Origin: Odontocerum albicorne
Lineage: Eukaryota > Arthropoda > Insecta > Trichoptera > Odontoceridae
Reading direction: 5' to 3'
Length of the DNA: 64,000 nt
Assembly: GCA_949825065.1 (NCBI GenBank)
Contig: OX463859.1
Coordinates: 7,478,217-7,542,216 of the forward strand
The notes under the pieces are model-generated. The model was not told where the DNA came from. It worked only from the letters and a program-made list of their open reading frames with translations, and did no database searches. The translations under genes and the position numbers were made by a program. This document shows positions 12,468 to 22,820 of this stretch, piece by piece; within the stretch, counting starts at the first letter, position 1, and each line of letters opens with the position of its first letter.

Positions 12468-14021
12468 TCATCAAACAATATAAAATCGGTTGTACTTACG
12501 TCTATATATAAACATAGATATGATCATAGTAACAGTTTAATATTTGCGTTTTAATTATAAGTGTTATTAATACATGTACAGTTTAGTTTAGTATTGTCAG
12601 TATTGTTGTATTCTGTAATTAAGTTATTATCATACTGTTTGAATAAATAAATAGGAATGGATCCAACCGATGTAAGCAAAGCGCGCTGAGTATATGCACT
12701 ACTATATTAGAGACAACAGTGTGAGAGACAAACACCAAACAAAGCCAATGAGCGTCATGCTGAATATGTTTAGCAAACAAGAAATTTTCGACAAGTGCAA
12801 CAATATCAAGAGACTGAAAAGGAGTCAATGAGCGTTGTGCTGTGGACACTATATTACAAAGCAATTTTTATTTTTCAGCTTAGTAAGTCTATTTACATTC
12901 CATGGGCTTAAAGCTAAGCTAGTGGAGGAAGTGGGTGTCGGATGGTTCACCAAACTGGATGAAGGTTTTTTATGGTATATCAAATTATAATTATAACGAT
13001 ATTAAGGTAAAATAATAAATCAAATAATGTACTAAAATTCTCGTCAAATTTAAGGTTGGTAAATTTTCTTCAACATTTTTTAGATGTCTTTACAATTCAC
13101 TATATTATCTGCAAACAACAAATCATTTACATCTAAATTCACATTATCATGCCTATTGTTTCACTTTTTATCTCGTTTACACACGATTTGACATAAGTAT
13201 TTAAAAGACATGGAGATATTACATACCCTTGCTTGACACTTTTCTTTATACGAAACTATGGTGCTAAGTCATCATATATTTTATGAAACTGTTCCTGAAT
13301 CAAAATGTAGGGGACTTGAGTTTCGTGGATGTGCATATACTGTCTAGGTTCTTCCACTTAATTTAATATCTTAGTAATGCTCGTTATAACCCTTCAAATT
13401 AGTAAGGAAACAACCCTACGACGATGTGTACTTTACTTCCCAGGTGTAGTTTGAGGCAGCGGATAAGCAGACAAGTTTATACAAAATTAATTTAAAATAA
13501 GAGAAAACATTTTTAGAATAATCATAAACAAACCCTTATTTTCTAATTCCACTTTTAGGTAATTTCGATAAATGTACTCTGCAAATTGAAGAGGGATTCT
13601 TGTTGTAATGTAAAATTTCAATTCAATCTTCGATCATAACCAGGAGACTCCGAAACTACCCTCATTTAAGGCGTTCGTTTGCTTAACACGAACTACGACG
13701 CTCGTTGGCTTTCTCTTCAGTATCTTGCTGTTGTTTCACTTGTCGAAAATTTTGCATTTGCTGAGCATATGCAGTGCGATACTTACAGCTTCCTCTGCCA
13801 TTTATCTCTCACAATGTTGTCTCCGATAGTGTGCATATATTCAACGAGCTTTGCTCTTCTTTCGTTTAGATTCGTTTCCATTAATTTAATTAAATCATAT
13901 GTCAATAATTGATTTAATTAAAAACCACAATATTAACAACACTTAATCATAACTATGATATTAAAGTAATTAAAACCTTTTCTTGAAGTCGTAAGTACAA
14001 CCAATTTTATATTATTTGATA
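12468..14021. mobile_element. Long inverted-repeat element of about 1.55 kb
   Basis: The ends are inverted copies. ACAATATAAAATCGGTTGTA, continuing CTTACG, on the left faces TAAGTACAACCAATTTTAT on the right. Further inside, 12680-12870 is the imperfect reverse complement of 13690-13865 (GAGCGTCATGCTGAA region; TTTTCGACAAGTG against CACTTGTCGAAAA). The arms are about 390 bp and roughly 75-80% similar by eye. The middle contains an old minus-strand reverse transcriptase fragment. It may be a foldback transposon or two opposed copies of another repeat. Confidence 0.65.
13020..13340 (-). pseudogene. LINE reverse transcriptase core remnant
   Basis: The minus strand gives KSVKQGYVISPCLLNTYVKS followed by CVNEIKSETIGM, stops, then DLLFADNIVNCKDI, stop, KMLKKIYQP. 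These are RT motifs 4 and 5 (SVRQGCxxSPxLFNxY and LLFADD). The second catalytic Asp of FADD has become Asn, and several stops interrupt the frame. It sits between the arms of the long inverted repeat. Confidence 0.75.
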
Positions 14022-14548
14022 AAAATTTCAAAAAGTTATGTCTGATATCTTTTAAAAAAATACATATAGTTAAACGTCAATGAAATAAATGGCATTAAAT
14101 TGTTTTAGTGAAAATAGCATTAAGGTTTTTTTTATATTTTTTTATTAGCTATCCCCTCGTAACTTCAAACCTATTATTTCAAAAAGAGAAAAGAAATGCG
14201 ATAAGGTTTATTCATTTCTCCCTAAGACGTTTCTCTTCGACAGCCGTCATATCAAATGTCAAATAATGACTACATATTATAAGGTTCTGTTATAAACCTT
14301 CGGCTTTTATTCATTAAGTAAAAAGGAAGTCACAATAAAAAAGGGTAAAAACTTCCTGGGTCAGGATTCCAAACGAGAATTATAAGACCAACCAGGAATC
14401 TGCCAACATGGATGATATTTTATAAGTTTAAAAAAAACTTAAGAAATTTGAAGACCGAAAAATATTTCTCTCATCGTGTGTGATGATAAATAAGAGTGAC
14501 CAGGTTTTAGGGTTTCATGCGGAGTCTCAAGGTTTCAACACCGTATCT
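14022..14548. other. No gene recognised
   Basis: AT-rich; nothing identifiable. A stretch near 14350-14420 has weak tRNA-SINE character but the boxes are not convincing. Confidence 0.4.
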
Positions 14549-15470
14549 TTTTTTTATTTTTTTTTTATTAATCAAAGTAAATTATTGTACAAACATTTGT
14601 CAAAGCTATACCTATATACAAATTTATTACTTAACTAATCTTAATTATATGTTATAATTTATGAACTTATTTAATCTTATTTTCCTACATATCATTTTAT
14701 TTTATTTATTCAATCTTAATATATGAGATCTTAGAAATAATTAACACCTACATACTACTTATAACTAGATAACAATTCTTACACTTATTATTTAGCAAGA
14801 ACAAGTCCACTCGTTCAGGCTACTTGTATTCCATCACATTCACTCAGACCTTGGTCGTCCCAGCTAATACTGTAGGTGGACTAGTCAGGCAACAGATAAT
14901 GCTTCGGGAGCTTGTGTTTATAACGGAAGGGTAGGTCGGATTTACTCTCGTAAGCCCCCAGGGCAGCGACTAAGGGATTTCTGTGATTTTGTTGGATTTT
15001 GTAGAACTTCACGGTCCAAGCGAGGATGTGGTGTTGTAGGGTTTCTTCTCGCTGTTCAGCGTGAAGTCGGGTAAGATTTGTTCTGGGATGGGTGTTAAAA
15101 GATATCTTGAATGCCTTGTTCTGCACTCTCTGGAGTTTCAGGTGATCCGTGTTGCTCGGACTACCCCAAACGGGTGCAGCAAAGGTCAAGATAGGACGAA
15201 TAAGGGTTTTATAGAGGAGGAGTTTATTTTTGGGGGAAAGGAAGATGCGTCGATGAAATATCGAACTGATAGCTCCTATGCCCTTGTGACCCTTTTGTCT
15301 GATGGTATTCAAATGGGTTTTCCACGTCAGTCGCCGGCCAAGGTGCAGGCCGAGGTACTTAACCACGTCCTGCCACTCAACCAGGCAACCACCGATGATC
15401 TTCGAACTCCGGGTTTTATATTTTCCGGGTTACGCAAATTTTGTTATAATGTCTAAAATAAACTTTAATT
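14549..15470 (-). pseudogene. Jockey-clade LINE, 3' end of ORF2 and tail
   Basis: A 161-codon uninterrupted frame (15366-14881) encodes VKYLGLHLGRRLTWKTHL, KGIGAISSIFHRRIFLSPKN, KLLLYKTLIRPILTFAAPVW, GSPSNTDHLKLQRVQNKAFK and a tail ending FRYKHKLPKHYLLPD. The YLGxxLDxxLTW, Y(K)xLIRPIxxYAxPVWG and LQ(R)xQNKxLR blocks define the C-terminal part of jockey-type reverse transcriptases. Similarity continues upstream in the frame (KIIGGCLVEWQDVVK). A T-rich run at 14549-14575 on + is the poly(A) tail. The intact frame suggests a younger insertion than the other LINEs. The RT catalytic core and endonuclease are missing (5' truncation). Confidence 0.85.
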
Positions 15471-15654
15471 CGGTTCTGTCATTGAAAACAAAATACGTTT
15501 CACAAAATCGTTGAAATTTTTTTACTGCCGTTCCTAAATAACTTTATTAAAATACTATAAAAGCACTTGTTTAAACGTTAATAAAAACTATTTAAAAAAA
15601 GGTTTTTATTTTGTTTATGTTTTTGTTTTCTATAAACATCTTGTATTTCCCAGA
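15471..15654. other. No feature recognised
   Basis: Short AT-rich spacer between the jockey fragment and a SINE. Confidence 0.4.
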
Positions 15655-15850
15655 TTGCAACATGGCAATTATCTCACAAGGTTTTACTATATACAAGGAA
15701 AGTGTTAAACATGATTAGTTCATGCGCTGCTTTAGCTGTTAGACGTGATGGGTTTAGTAATAGTGGGGTTTGGTCCCGAGTTGCAGCGCATTTGAGGAAA
15801 GTTAATTCTCTAAACGGCGCTACATAAAATTGCCTTTTGATTAATTTAGG
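15655..15850 (+). mobile_element. Composite tRNA-SINE (family 1) with LINE B tail
   Basis: Parallel to 35345-35530. Order: head GCAACATGGCAATTATCTC and ACAAGGTTTTACT; a tRNA-like part with A-box GCTTTAGCTGTTAGAC and decayed B-box GGGGTTTGGTCCCG; then the LINE B tail, GCGCATTTGAGG, CTCTAAACGGCGCTACATAA and AATTGCC. Sharing a 3' tail with a LINE is how many SINEs recruit the partner's reverse transcriptase. Confidence 0.7.
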
Positions 15851-16162
15851 AAATGTATTATAAAAAAACCAGGCTATTCAGGATAATTAAATTGAGAATT
15901 GATTGTTTTATAAAAAAGCCAAGCTATTCAGGATAATTAAATTGAGAATTGATTGTTTTATAAAAAAGCCAAGCTATTCAGGATAATTAAATTGAGAATT
16001 GATTGTTTTATAAAAAAGCCAAGCTATTCAGGATAATTAAATTGAGAATTGATTGTTTTATAAAAAAGCCAAGCTATTCAGGATAATTAAATTGAGAATT
16101 GATTGTTTTATAAAAAAGCTAAGCTATTCAGGATAATTAAATTGAGAATTGATTGTTTTATA
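15851..16162. repeat. 50-bp minisatellite, about 6.2 units
   Basis: Units such as AAGCTATTCAGGATAATTAA followed by ATTGAGAATTGATTGTTTTA repeat at exactly 50 bp (copies from 15851, 15901, 15951, 16001, 16051 and 16101). Most differ by no more than three bases. It abuts the tail of the preceding SINE, so it probably grew by tandem duplication at that insertion's end. Confidence 0.97.
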
Positions 16163-16779
16163 CAAAAAAAAAAGAAAATCATTTAATATTCTTATCATCT
16201 GAGGTAAAAAATTCAATCTTCGTTAGAGAAAGTTATACTTAATGTCAATGAAGTGTACTAGAAAATTAAGTGAACTTAAAAATTAAGTGAACTGGAAAAC
16301 ATCAAGTAATTTTCTTGAAAATCATAAGTGAAAACAACTAAATATTAATTTCGTACACGTTTGTCTTCAATTTCAACCGAAATTTCCACCCTACGGAGAG
16401 CGAAATACATTCTTCGAAGTAGTTGTGGTGGTACTCCAGTGAGCGGGCTTTTGGGCACTTTTAAGAATACTCGAGAGTTGGCGAGGAAATGTTGTAAATT
16501 AAATTGAAGGAAGAAATAACTAGACTGTTGAGATGAAATTTTACGTAGAAAAATATTTTAGATTAAATTAATAAAACAAAAATTTAACCCTCGATTCTCT
16601 GCCATCTGACGTTTTATCTTATATGTATAATAAAATAAAATTTATTGACTTTTTTCATATGTTTCGATGTTTTTTTTTTTTGCTTAAAATTTTTATAATA
16701 AGCGATTACTCTTCATAACTTGTAGTTTGGCGAAAGCCAAACCATCAGATGGAGATAAAGGAACAAATGGAATGGTACT
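16163..16779. other. No gene recognised
   Basis: AT-rich; an (A)n run near 16165. Nothing recognised. Confidence 0.45.
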
Positions 16780-17150
16780 TACGGGGGAATGATAAGGTCA
16801 CGAAATCGGGTCGAGCTCTGCTTCGGGCTGAAGAGGTCGACCACGGTGGTTGAGAACCCATTCGCACTGGTTCTTCGTTGATGAAGCGTACCGGCCGCCA
16901 CCGGCCCTCCCGAGGTGTCACCCTGATGATGGTCTGTGCACAAGTGGGCGGGTCGACGGGAATATGTTCGTCGCGTTAAAATCGTTATACCGCGACAATA
17001 CTATATTTTAGAATAGGTGAGAACAATATTAAATGACTTGCGAGAATAACACCACATCACGCGACGGGGCCGGCAGCGACGACAGAGCGGCCCAACATGA
17101 CGGGGCCGGCAGCGACAACAGAGCGGCCCAACATCGGGACGATATTTCAC
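16780..17150. other. CpG-rich, GC-rich island with 36-bp duplication
   Basis: Locally GC- and CpG-rich (GGTCGAGCTC, GCGTACCGGCCGCCACCGG, GGGTCGACGGG, TCGTCGCG) inside AT-rich DNA. At 17063-17134 a 36-bp unit beginning GACGGGGCCGGCAGCGAC occurs twice in tandem. No ORF with a recognisable domain. It could be an alternative promoter or 5' UTR for a neighbouring gene, or a GC-rich transposon piece; the sequence does not decide. Confidence 0.55.
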
Positions 17151-17329
17151 GTCACGCTCCGGCGTAAACAACTTGAATATTGACTTTTCTAGGAAATGTT
17201 GACTTATACTATACTGTAGAAATGCATTCACTTATATACTCGAAAAAAACTGCTTGATGTGTTGTAGTAAAACGTGAACATGCAAAAATACTTAAATGAG
17301 CCGATTAAATGCTGTAGAAATGCGTGCAC

Positions 17330-17690
17330 TAAGAAAATGCATGGGTGGCAATGAATGTCAGAATACGGAACGAAGGGATTAGGGAGGAGTGTGAACTTAA
17401 GGTTGAAGCGTTGAACAAAATGAAGATGACCCTGTGAGCATGGTTTGGGCGCGTGGAATGAATGAATGAAGAAAGACTAACATAACAAATATATCGTGCA
17501 AATGTGTATGGAAGGCGTTGTAGAGGAAGACCAAGGAAAATATGAAGTGAATAATATTAAAAAAAAAAAAGAAATTTAAGAAGACAGATTTTTTTTGTTG
17601 TGTGTATGAGAAGGTGTTTAGATGTGGAAACGTAGATATACGTATGTTGAAATAGGAAAGTCTGGTGTTCTATCCTTTCTACCTACTCCA
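17330..17690 (+). pseudogene. LINE family C, ORF2 C-terminal remnant
   Basis: Carries AATGCTGTAGAAATGCGTGC, GAATACGGAACGAAGGGATT, TTGGGCGCGTGGAATGAATG and GAGGAAGACCAAGGAAAA, colinear with the copies at 32080-32290 and 47090-47330. Protein pieces (MRxxxK, ERMNE, RGRPRK) are spread over all three frames. Heavily decayed. Confidence 0.65.
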
Positions 17691-17775
17691 ATGATAATAA
17701 TTATTATAATAATAAAAGGACAATTTATTTACCGCCGTTTAGAGAGGAGACTCTCTTCCAGGGTGATCAAACAGG
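17690..17775 (-). mobile_element. LINE B / SINE 3' tail fragment
   Basis: Minus-strand tail GAGAGTCTCCTCTCTAAACG, then GCGGTAAATAAATTGTCC and a (ATT)n end, as in the family B tails elsewhere. Confidence 0.65.
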
Positions 17776-17974
17776 ATTTTTTTAATATATAGATTTATTT
17801 ATTTTTAAGCTATTTTATGTGATTGAGTTTGACTTATACTCGTATATGTCAACTACATAAAATAAATAAATAAATAATCCAATACATGAACCTTTTATTT
17901 CGTTTTTCAATGTTATGTTAACTTAGACTGTAGTAATACGTGCACTTAGAATAATACACGTACCATGGGTGAGT
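17776..17974. other. No feature recognised
   Basis: AT-rich spacer. Confidence 0.4.
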
Positions 17975-18335
17975 ACGACCCCCTTTTGTTATTTCCACCG
18001 TTCGCTCAGTTTCTTCTTTTGCACACCCCTTTTTTTCGCTCACCCCCTCTCGTATACCCCCCCTCACTCTTTTCTCCTCTTCTTCTCTCCATCTCCCGCT
18101 TTCACCCTTTCCTCCTTTTCCCTTGTTCTCTTACACATCCCTCCCCTCTCGCTCTCAGATCTCTAGATCTTACCCTCTCATTCTATCCCTATCTCGCTCT
18201 CTTTCTGTGACTCTCCTTCTCGTGCTCTTAACCTCTCTTCTTCTACCCTTCTCTCATCCTCTTACGCTCTCCCTCTCACGCTCTTATGTTCTCTCCCTCT
18301 TCTCTTCTCTCGTTCTTACCCTTTCGTACTCACTC
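17975..18335. repeat. Polypyrimidine tract (CTCTY-rich), about 360 bp
   Basis: Nearly pure C/T on the + strand (runs such as CTCTTTTCTCCTCTTCTTCT and CTCTCCCTCTCACGCTCTTA). The open frames across it in several registers are composition artefacts. Long homopurine-homopyrimidine DNA can form triplexes. It ends about 600 bp before the TM6 exon acceptor. Confidence 0.9.
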
Positions 18336-18929
18336 CCATTACAGTATTTTTATTCATTATGCTCTTACCAGGGCTTTAATTTAACTTGTCTTAGGAGTAC
18401 ATTGACTGCACTGCAAAAAAAATTACACCTCCATATCTCACGATCAATAGCATTTCTTCTGCAATCTTGAGAAGCGAGCTGTTTCTTTGATTTCCTACCA
18501 GGTCTACCAATCACGTTGGTGATCTGCCTTATAGTCAGAATTCTTATATTTTCCTTTGAATTACCAACCACATGAATATTCGCTGTTGTATTATTATAGA
18601 AAAACGCTGTTTGATATGTAATTTTTCCAGAATTTATGAATTTTTCTTCCGTGCTGTCTATGATATACGCAATGTTCGTCACCTAACGTCACTTAATATC
18701 CAAGACGTTTATTTTCTTGTCTTCCTTTTCCTTCAATGTCTATGTTTCAGCACCATGCAAAAATATTAGACAAATCATTGTTCTTACAAGTATTACTTTG
18801 GTAGACCTAGTAATGTTTCTGTCTTATTTTTATATGTTCTTCAGCGTGTCCATAGTCAAACGTGTGAAACAACTTAACAAAATCAACGTCCTAACTTAAT
18901 AGTTGAAGTTTTTATTATCTTATTTTCAG
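18336..18929. other. Intron sequence before the TM6 exon
   Basis: AT-rich. It ends in the splice acceptor TATTTTCAG|G at 18921-18930. The 105-codon minus frame at 18365-18682 has no recognisable domain (it includes GRPGRKSKKQ and resembles old mariner-type N-terminal debris), so I leave it uncalled. Confidence 0.5.
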
Positions 18930-19118
18930 GAGTAAAGTGGCAGCTCTTCTCCTTGACAAACATCTCCAGATCAACGGCATCGGCGTTACCCACGGCAGAG
19001 GCAGCCTTGCACCTCCGCCCGCAACCTGCAGCCGTATGAAGAGGGAGCGCAAGGCAGCTCGCACACTGGGCATCATTATGACAGCCTTTCTCGCTTGCTG
19101 GTTACCATTTTTCCTCTG
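18930..19118 (+). CDS. Octbeta2R: Octopamine beta receptor, internal exon (IL3 end and TM6)
   Basis: Encodes the end of the third intracellular loop and TM6 of a beta-adrenergic-like octopamine receptor, a plasma-membrane Gs-coupled GPCR that raises cAMP. The exon enters at the last base of a codon after acceptor TTTTCAG|G. It reads [19 protein letters not shown], a Pro/Gly-rich linker, then [18 protein letters not shown] and LACWLPFFL, and leaves with two bases of a Trp codon at donor TG|GTAAGT. The [10 protein letters not shown] start of TM6 and the CWLPFF toggle motif are diagnostic of amine receptors. [15 protein letters not shown] is, from memory, specific to insect beta octopamine receptors. 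A 62-codon frame with two canonical splice sites and no stop, in strongly biased coding sequence, makes it real. The subtype (beta2 rather than beta1/3) is inferred. Confidence 0.88.
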
Positions 19119-19124
19119 GTAAGT

Positions 19125-19807
19125 ACTGGAATATCTCTATAATAGTAAGTTCTGGAAGTAGTATAATTTCATTCAACTGGTAATCATTCTTTTTATAGCA
19201 AGGCATTTGTGACCTCTCAAACCCCATCATAATTGTGACTGATATTTTCTCTTTGATAAGTTATATACTATCTCTCTACCACAGCGTCATCATAATGGCT
19301 ATCATTTTTCCTCTGTTAAATCTTAGCACAGTATCATTGTCCTGGCAATCATTCTTCTTCTAAGAAGTCCTAGAATGCCCTTCTAGCCCTCGCAATCGTC
19401 GTGACAGCTCCCCTTGCTTACTGCTACTATAACATTAAAAAATATAGTGAAAAAACCTCTCTCAAAAGAATAATATAGGGCAAATTATAACAAAAAAATA
19501 CTTAAGATGAAAAAAGAATTCCTAGTCTCCCAGTCAAGACCATAAATTAACGAAATTCTGGAGAAAGGCTATCATGAACTCAACAACATCATTATTAAAA
19601 ATATCCATCAAATCTGTTACCCAATTGTTGCTTTCTCGCGATTAGTGAATTCCAACGTACAACTTATATAGTATTCGCAAATTGCTTTTGACACTTTTGA
19701 AGAACCCATGTGGGAACAACATCTTTCAACCAATCAGAAAGAGATTTAAGATATAAAATACGAAATGCATTTACTAAGATTGAATGTGAACTATAGTTTG
19801 GAAAATC
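19125..19807. other. Intron start; no element recognised
   Basis: Contains several segments loosely similar to the preceding exon end (see findings), with no open frame across them. Confidence 0.4.
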
Positions 19808-19996
19808 TAGGATGAGTCCTGTGACAGCTCACAAATTTGCCCCAATACAACCTTGTAACGGTGTTCAGTAATTTTAATTATTTTATTAACTTTAATATAA
19901 GCCTCAATTCTAAGTAATAGCAAGTTATTTGGGTAAATACATTACATTAGGTTGTATTGGGGCAAATTCGTGAGCTGACACAGGACTCATCCTAGA
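19808..19996. mobile_element. Foldback MITE, about 189 bp with 48-bp arms
   Basis: CTAGGATGAGTCCTGTGACA at the left and its reverse complement at the right (ending ...GGACTCATCCTAG) continue inward as GCTCACAAATTTGCCCCAAT / ATTGGGGCAAATTCGTGAGC. The arms differ at only a few positions, so it is fairly young. No coding capacity. Target duplication not clear. Confidence 0.85.
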
Positions 19997-20059
19997 ATTT
20001 CTGAACTATAAAGACTGATACTCATATAGAAAGCAGAATAAAAAAAAGCAATTTTAAGT

Positions 20060-20215
20060 CGTTTCAACATGTAGAATTGTGTATGTCGGTACCAGTTCGA
20101 ACAGAATTTAGTCTTGTTTGTACTCCCCTGATGAAGAGATGAAAGCCTTGAAACCGGTAGGGTTATACCATTACATAAAATGGAATAAACAGTGTTTGAT
20201 ATAAACAAATTACAA
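20060..20215 (+). mobile_element. Penelope-like (pLTR-type) repeat, copy 1
   Basis: Order: GGTACCAGTTCGAACAGAAT, CTTGTTTGTACTCCCCTGAT, GAAAGCCTTGAAACCGGTAG, GGTTATACC, TGGAATAAACAGTGTTTGAT. The same order recurs at 23003-23140 (-) and, folded back, at 21150-21360. The CTGA(N)GA...GAAAC arrangement is the motif known from Penelope-like retroelements. Assignment to that class is by motif only. Confidence 0.6.
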
Positions 20216-21086
20216 TGTCTTTAAACCTCCACAATATTAATGATGTACTATAAATAAAATATTGTATTTAATTTTGCATATATGATATTTTAAATATTTA
20301 ACACACTTGCCTCCTTTGAAACATGAAAACTTAAAAGCTCTTCACACGTTAATTAATTACTAGATTCTTGTGATGCCAGAATATCGTATCTTCCACCCCT
20401 CACCCCCGAGTCTGGGTGGGAGGTTGCAGGTAACGAGAAGCAGGCTTCACCTTCCTGCTGCAAGCTGCAAGTGTAATTCATTTCCTTGTTTCATTAAGGA
20501 AGTCGCATCCTCGCCACTCTGCATTCAGTAACACTTGCTGCACGTAAAGCTATGGTCACAACTTTCTTAGATTATTTTTTGTTGAATCATTTTATTTTGA
20601 TGATTAGTTTTTTTAATACAGATATTTTTTTAAATAATCCTTCAATCGTTTGAGACTCGTACACGTGATATGCCGTTGATATTGTATTTCTTTATATTGG
20701 TCTTTTGGACTCATCTGCGACTGTGTAAATGTAAGTAATCCCTCTCGCTCTCTTAGAAGATCTACTTTATTCAGCTTAGTTACATTTAGAAGTAACGTCG
20801 GCTTCTTTTACCCAATAGTTAAAAATGTGTTGAGATTATAATGCGGTAGTTGACTCATATGTGGGTATATTTAGTTTAACACTGCACGAGTTAAGGAAAA
20901 TGGTGGCTAAACTTTTTGAAGAATGATTTAGCGTTTTTTTTTAATATACTCGTATTGTGTATAATTTATAATGAAGTCGAATTAACAATAGCATCTCACG
21001 ACTCCTACTTTGATTTCGACTCTTCAATAAACCATCCAACTCCACGACTCCGACCCTGACTCCAACTTCACAACCCTGGATCTTAT
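20216..21086. other. No element recognised
   Basis: AT-rich intron. An 18-base C-rich stretch near 20400 and 21000-21070 (repeated GACTCC) are low-complexity. No domain found. Confidence 0.4.
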
Positions 21087-22220
21087 ATACAGGAAGTCGC
21101 AAAAAAATGTATCCACAATTTTAATGATTATAAAGTATATTATTTATAGTTAAGGCATTAACCCTGTGGAGGTTTAAATACATTGTAATTTGTTTTATCA
21201 ACCACTGTTTATTCCACTTTTTGTAGCGGTATAACCCTACCGGTTTCAAGGATTTCACCGTATCATCAGGGGAGCACAAACAAGATTCATTTGTGCTCCC
21301 CTGATGATGAGGGGAACGCCAAAAGTGGAATAAACAGTGTTTGGTAAAACAAATTACAATTATAAAGTCTGTATTTATTGGCATACAGTTCTAATTAAAA
21401 TAAACTACATAAATGTATTTTTTATACTTAGCGCTTACTTTCAAACTCATGACCATTCTGGTCTAAACATTGATGGCAACGCGAAGCAACGGAATCACAA
21501 ACATCGAGAATCATTTCATTTGGTATTTGGGCACATTCTCTTTCAATGGCTACTCGTAATTCATCAGTGATTTCAGGTGTTTTAGCATAAAATTTATTCT
21601 TGAAAAATACCCAAAAAAAATGTAGTGGTGTGAAGTTTGGTGAACGCGCCGGGTAATTTACAATTTACGGGACCTATTCCCCAACCCATCTGTTTGACAG
21701 GCTCTCATTAAGATAGGCCCTTACATCACGATGGTAATGTGGAGGCGCTCCATCTTGGTGGAAACAAAAGTCCTCATCATGAAAATCTTCGTGAATACAT
21801 GGCATGGCTAATTCCTGCAGTAAATTCAAATAAACGTCACCGGTTACGATACGTTTCAAACACCCTTTTTTCCATGGCAGCTTTCGTCAATGTTCTTGGT
21901 CTTCCGGAACGTTGTTTATGGAAATTCTGAACAGTTTCATCTGCTTCAAACTTATCTCTTATTCGTTTGATAGTAAGTCTAGCGGGCAGATCAGTTTGAA
22001 ATTGTCTCCTAAATCGTCTTTGCTCTTCTTCTGCATTTTCGTACTTCCAGGAACATTATAAAATAAACTCTTTTTATTCAAAACTTAGTCTGGTTTAAGA
22101 CATTATTTCTTAACGGTTAAATCTAAAACAAAACTAAAATTCAGCAAGTTACCAGTTATTAAAAAGGGGATACATTTTTTGCGACACTTGTGTGGATACA
22201 TTTTTTTGCAACGCCCTGTA
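21087..22220 (-). pseudogene. mariner-type element with decayed transposase
   Basis: Terminal repeats: left TACAGG...AGTCGCAAAAAAATGTATCC, right (minus strand) TACAGGGCGTTGCAAAAAAA. The minus-strand transposase begins near 22040 with RRQFQTDLPARLTIKRIRDK and KQRSGRPRTLTKAAMEK (DNA-binding part). It jumps by internal deletion to KRIVTGDVYLNLLQELAMPC, DEDFCFHQDGAPPHYHRDVR, AYLNESLSNRWVGE, stop, then PARSPNFTPLHFFWVFFKNK and DELRVAIERECAQIPNEMIL. The second catalytic Asp (QDG) survives, but the third is His (PLHFF). A Penelope-like foldback lies in its left end at 21150-21360. Confidence 0.82.
21150..21360. mobile_element. Penelope-like foldback (two opposed copies)
   Basis: A minus copy (CACTGTTTATTCCACTTTTT ... 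CCTACCGGTTTCAAGG ... TATCATCAGGGGAGC) meets a shortened plus copy (GCTCCCCTGATGATGAGGGG ... AGTGGAATAAACAGTGTTTG). The centre is a perfect inverted repeat with 18-bp arms at 21263-21280 and 21290-21307 around a 9-nt loop. Partial inverted copies are usual for Penelope elements. It interrupts the mariner. Confidence 0.7.
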
Positions 22221-22820
22221 CATATTATAATTACTTCAAGAAATTCAAATTGCTTTGTGTGATGTGTCATGGACACAGAGAAAAGTTTTGTTTTTCTTAA
22301 GAACTATTTTATTTTGAGAAAGGGTAAATACTTATCTGCATTATTAATGTAAACCTCACTCATCTTACCACCATAAACCACACACATAACTGATTATAGT
22401 AATTGGTATTCAATAACAGTCTAGCTTTGTGTCTAACCCATTCTTTGCAGATATGTTACATTTGAAAGGAAACTGAAACATTATGTTGGAGTGAAGTGTC
22501 AATATCCTTTGAAATACGAATTTAATTTATATTTAACTCATTGGTTCTGAATTTATAATAGAAATACAGTATCATATACAGGTATGTAGATAGGTACGAG
22601 TATCATATAAATTATTTAGCTTTTGCAAATTGGCATGGGCGAGCATCCATCAATTAGAAGCATCAATAATGGCTACACTATTCAAATTCCTCGACAAATT
22701 ATTGATTCAGGATACCTCATATATTTCATATTTGGCATACAAATTAACTAATCGGCTGAAGAAGATATATCAAAACGAGCCATTGTAATGCCTATAAGTC
22801 AGCCATCTCTTGATATTCAC
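22221..22820. other. No element recognised
   Basis: AT-rich intron; nothing identified. Confidence 0.4.

Noticed and set aside
15061..15514. 131- and 70-residue + strand ORFs
   Set aside because: Antisense shadows of the jockey fragment.
17965..18470. Leu/Ser-rich ORFs in several frames
   Set aside because: Direct product of the polypyrimidine tract.
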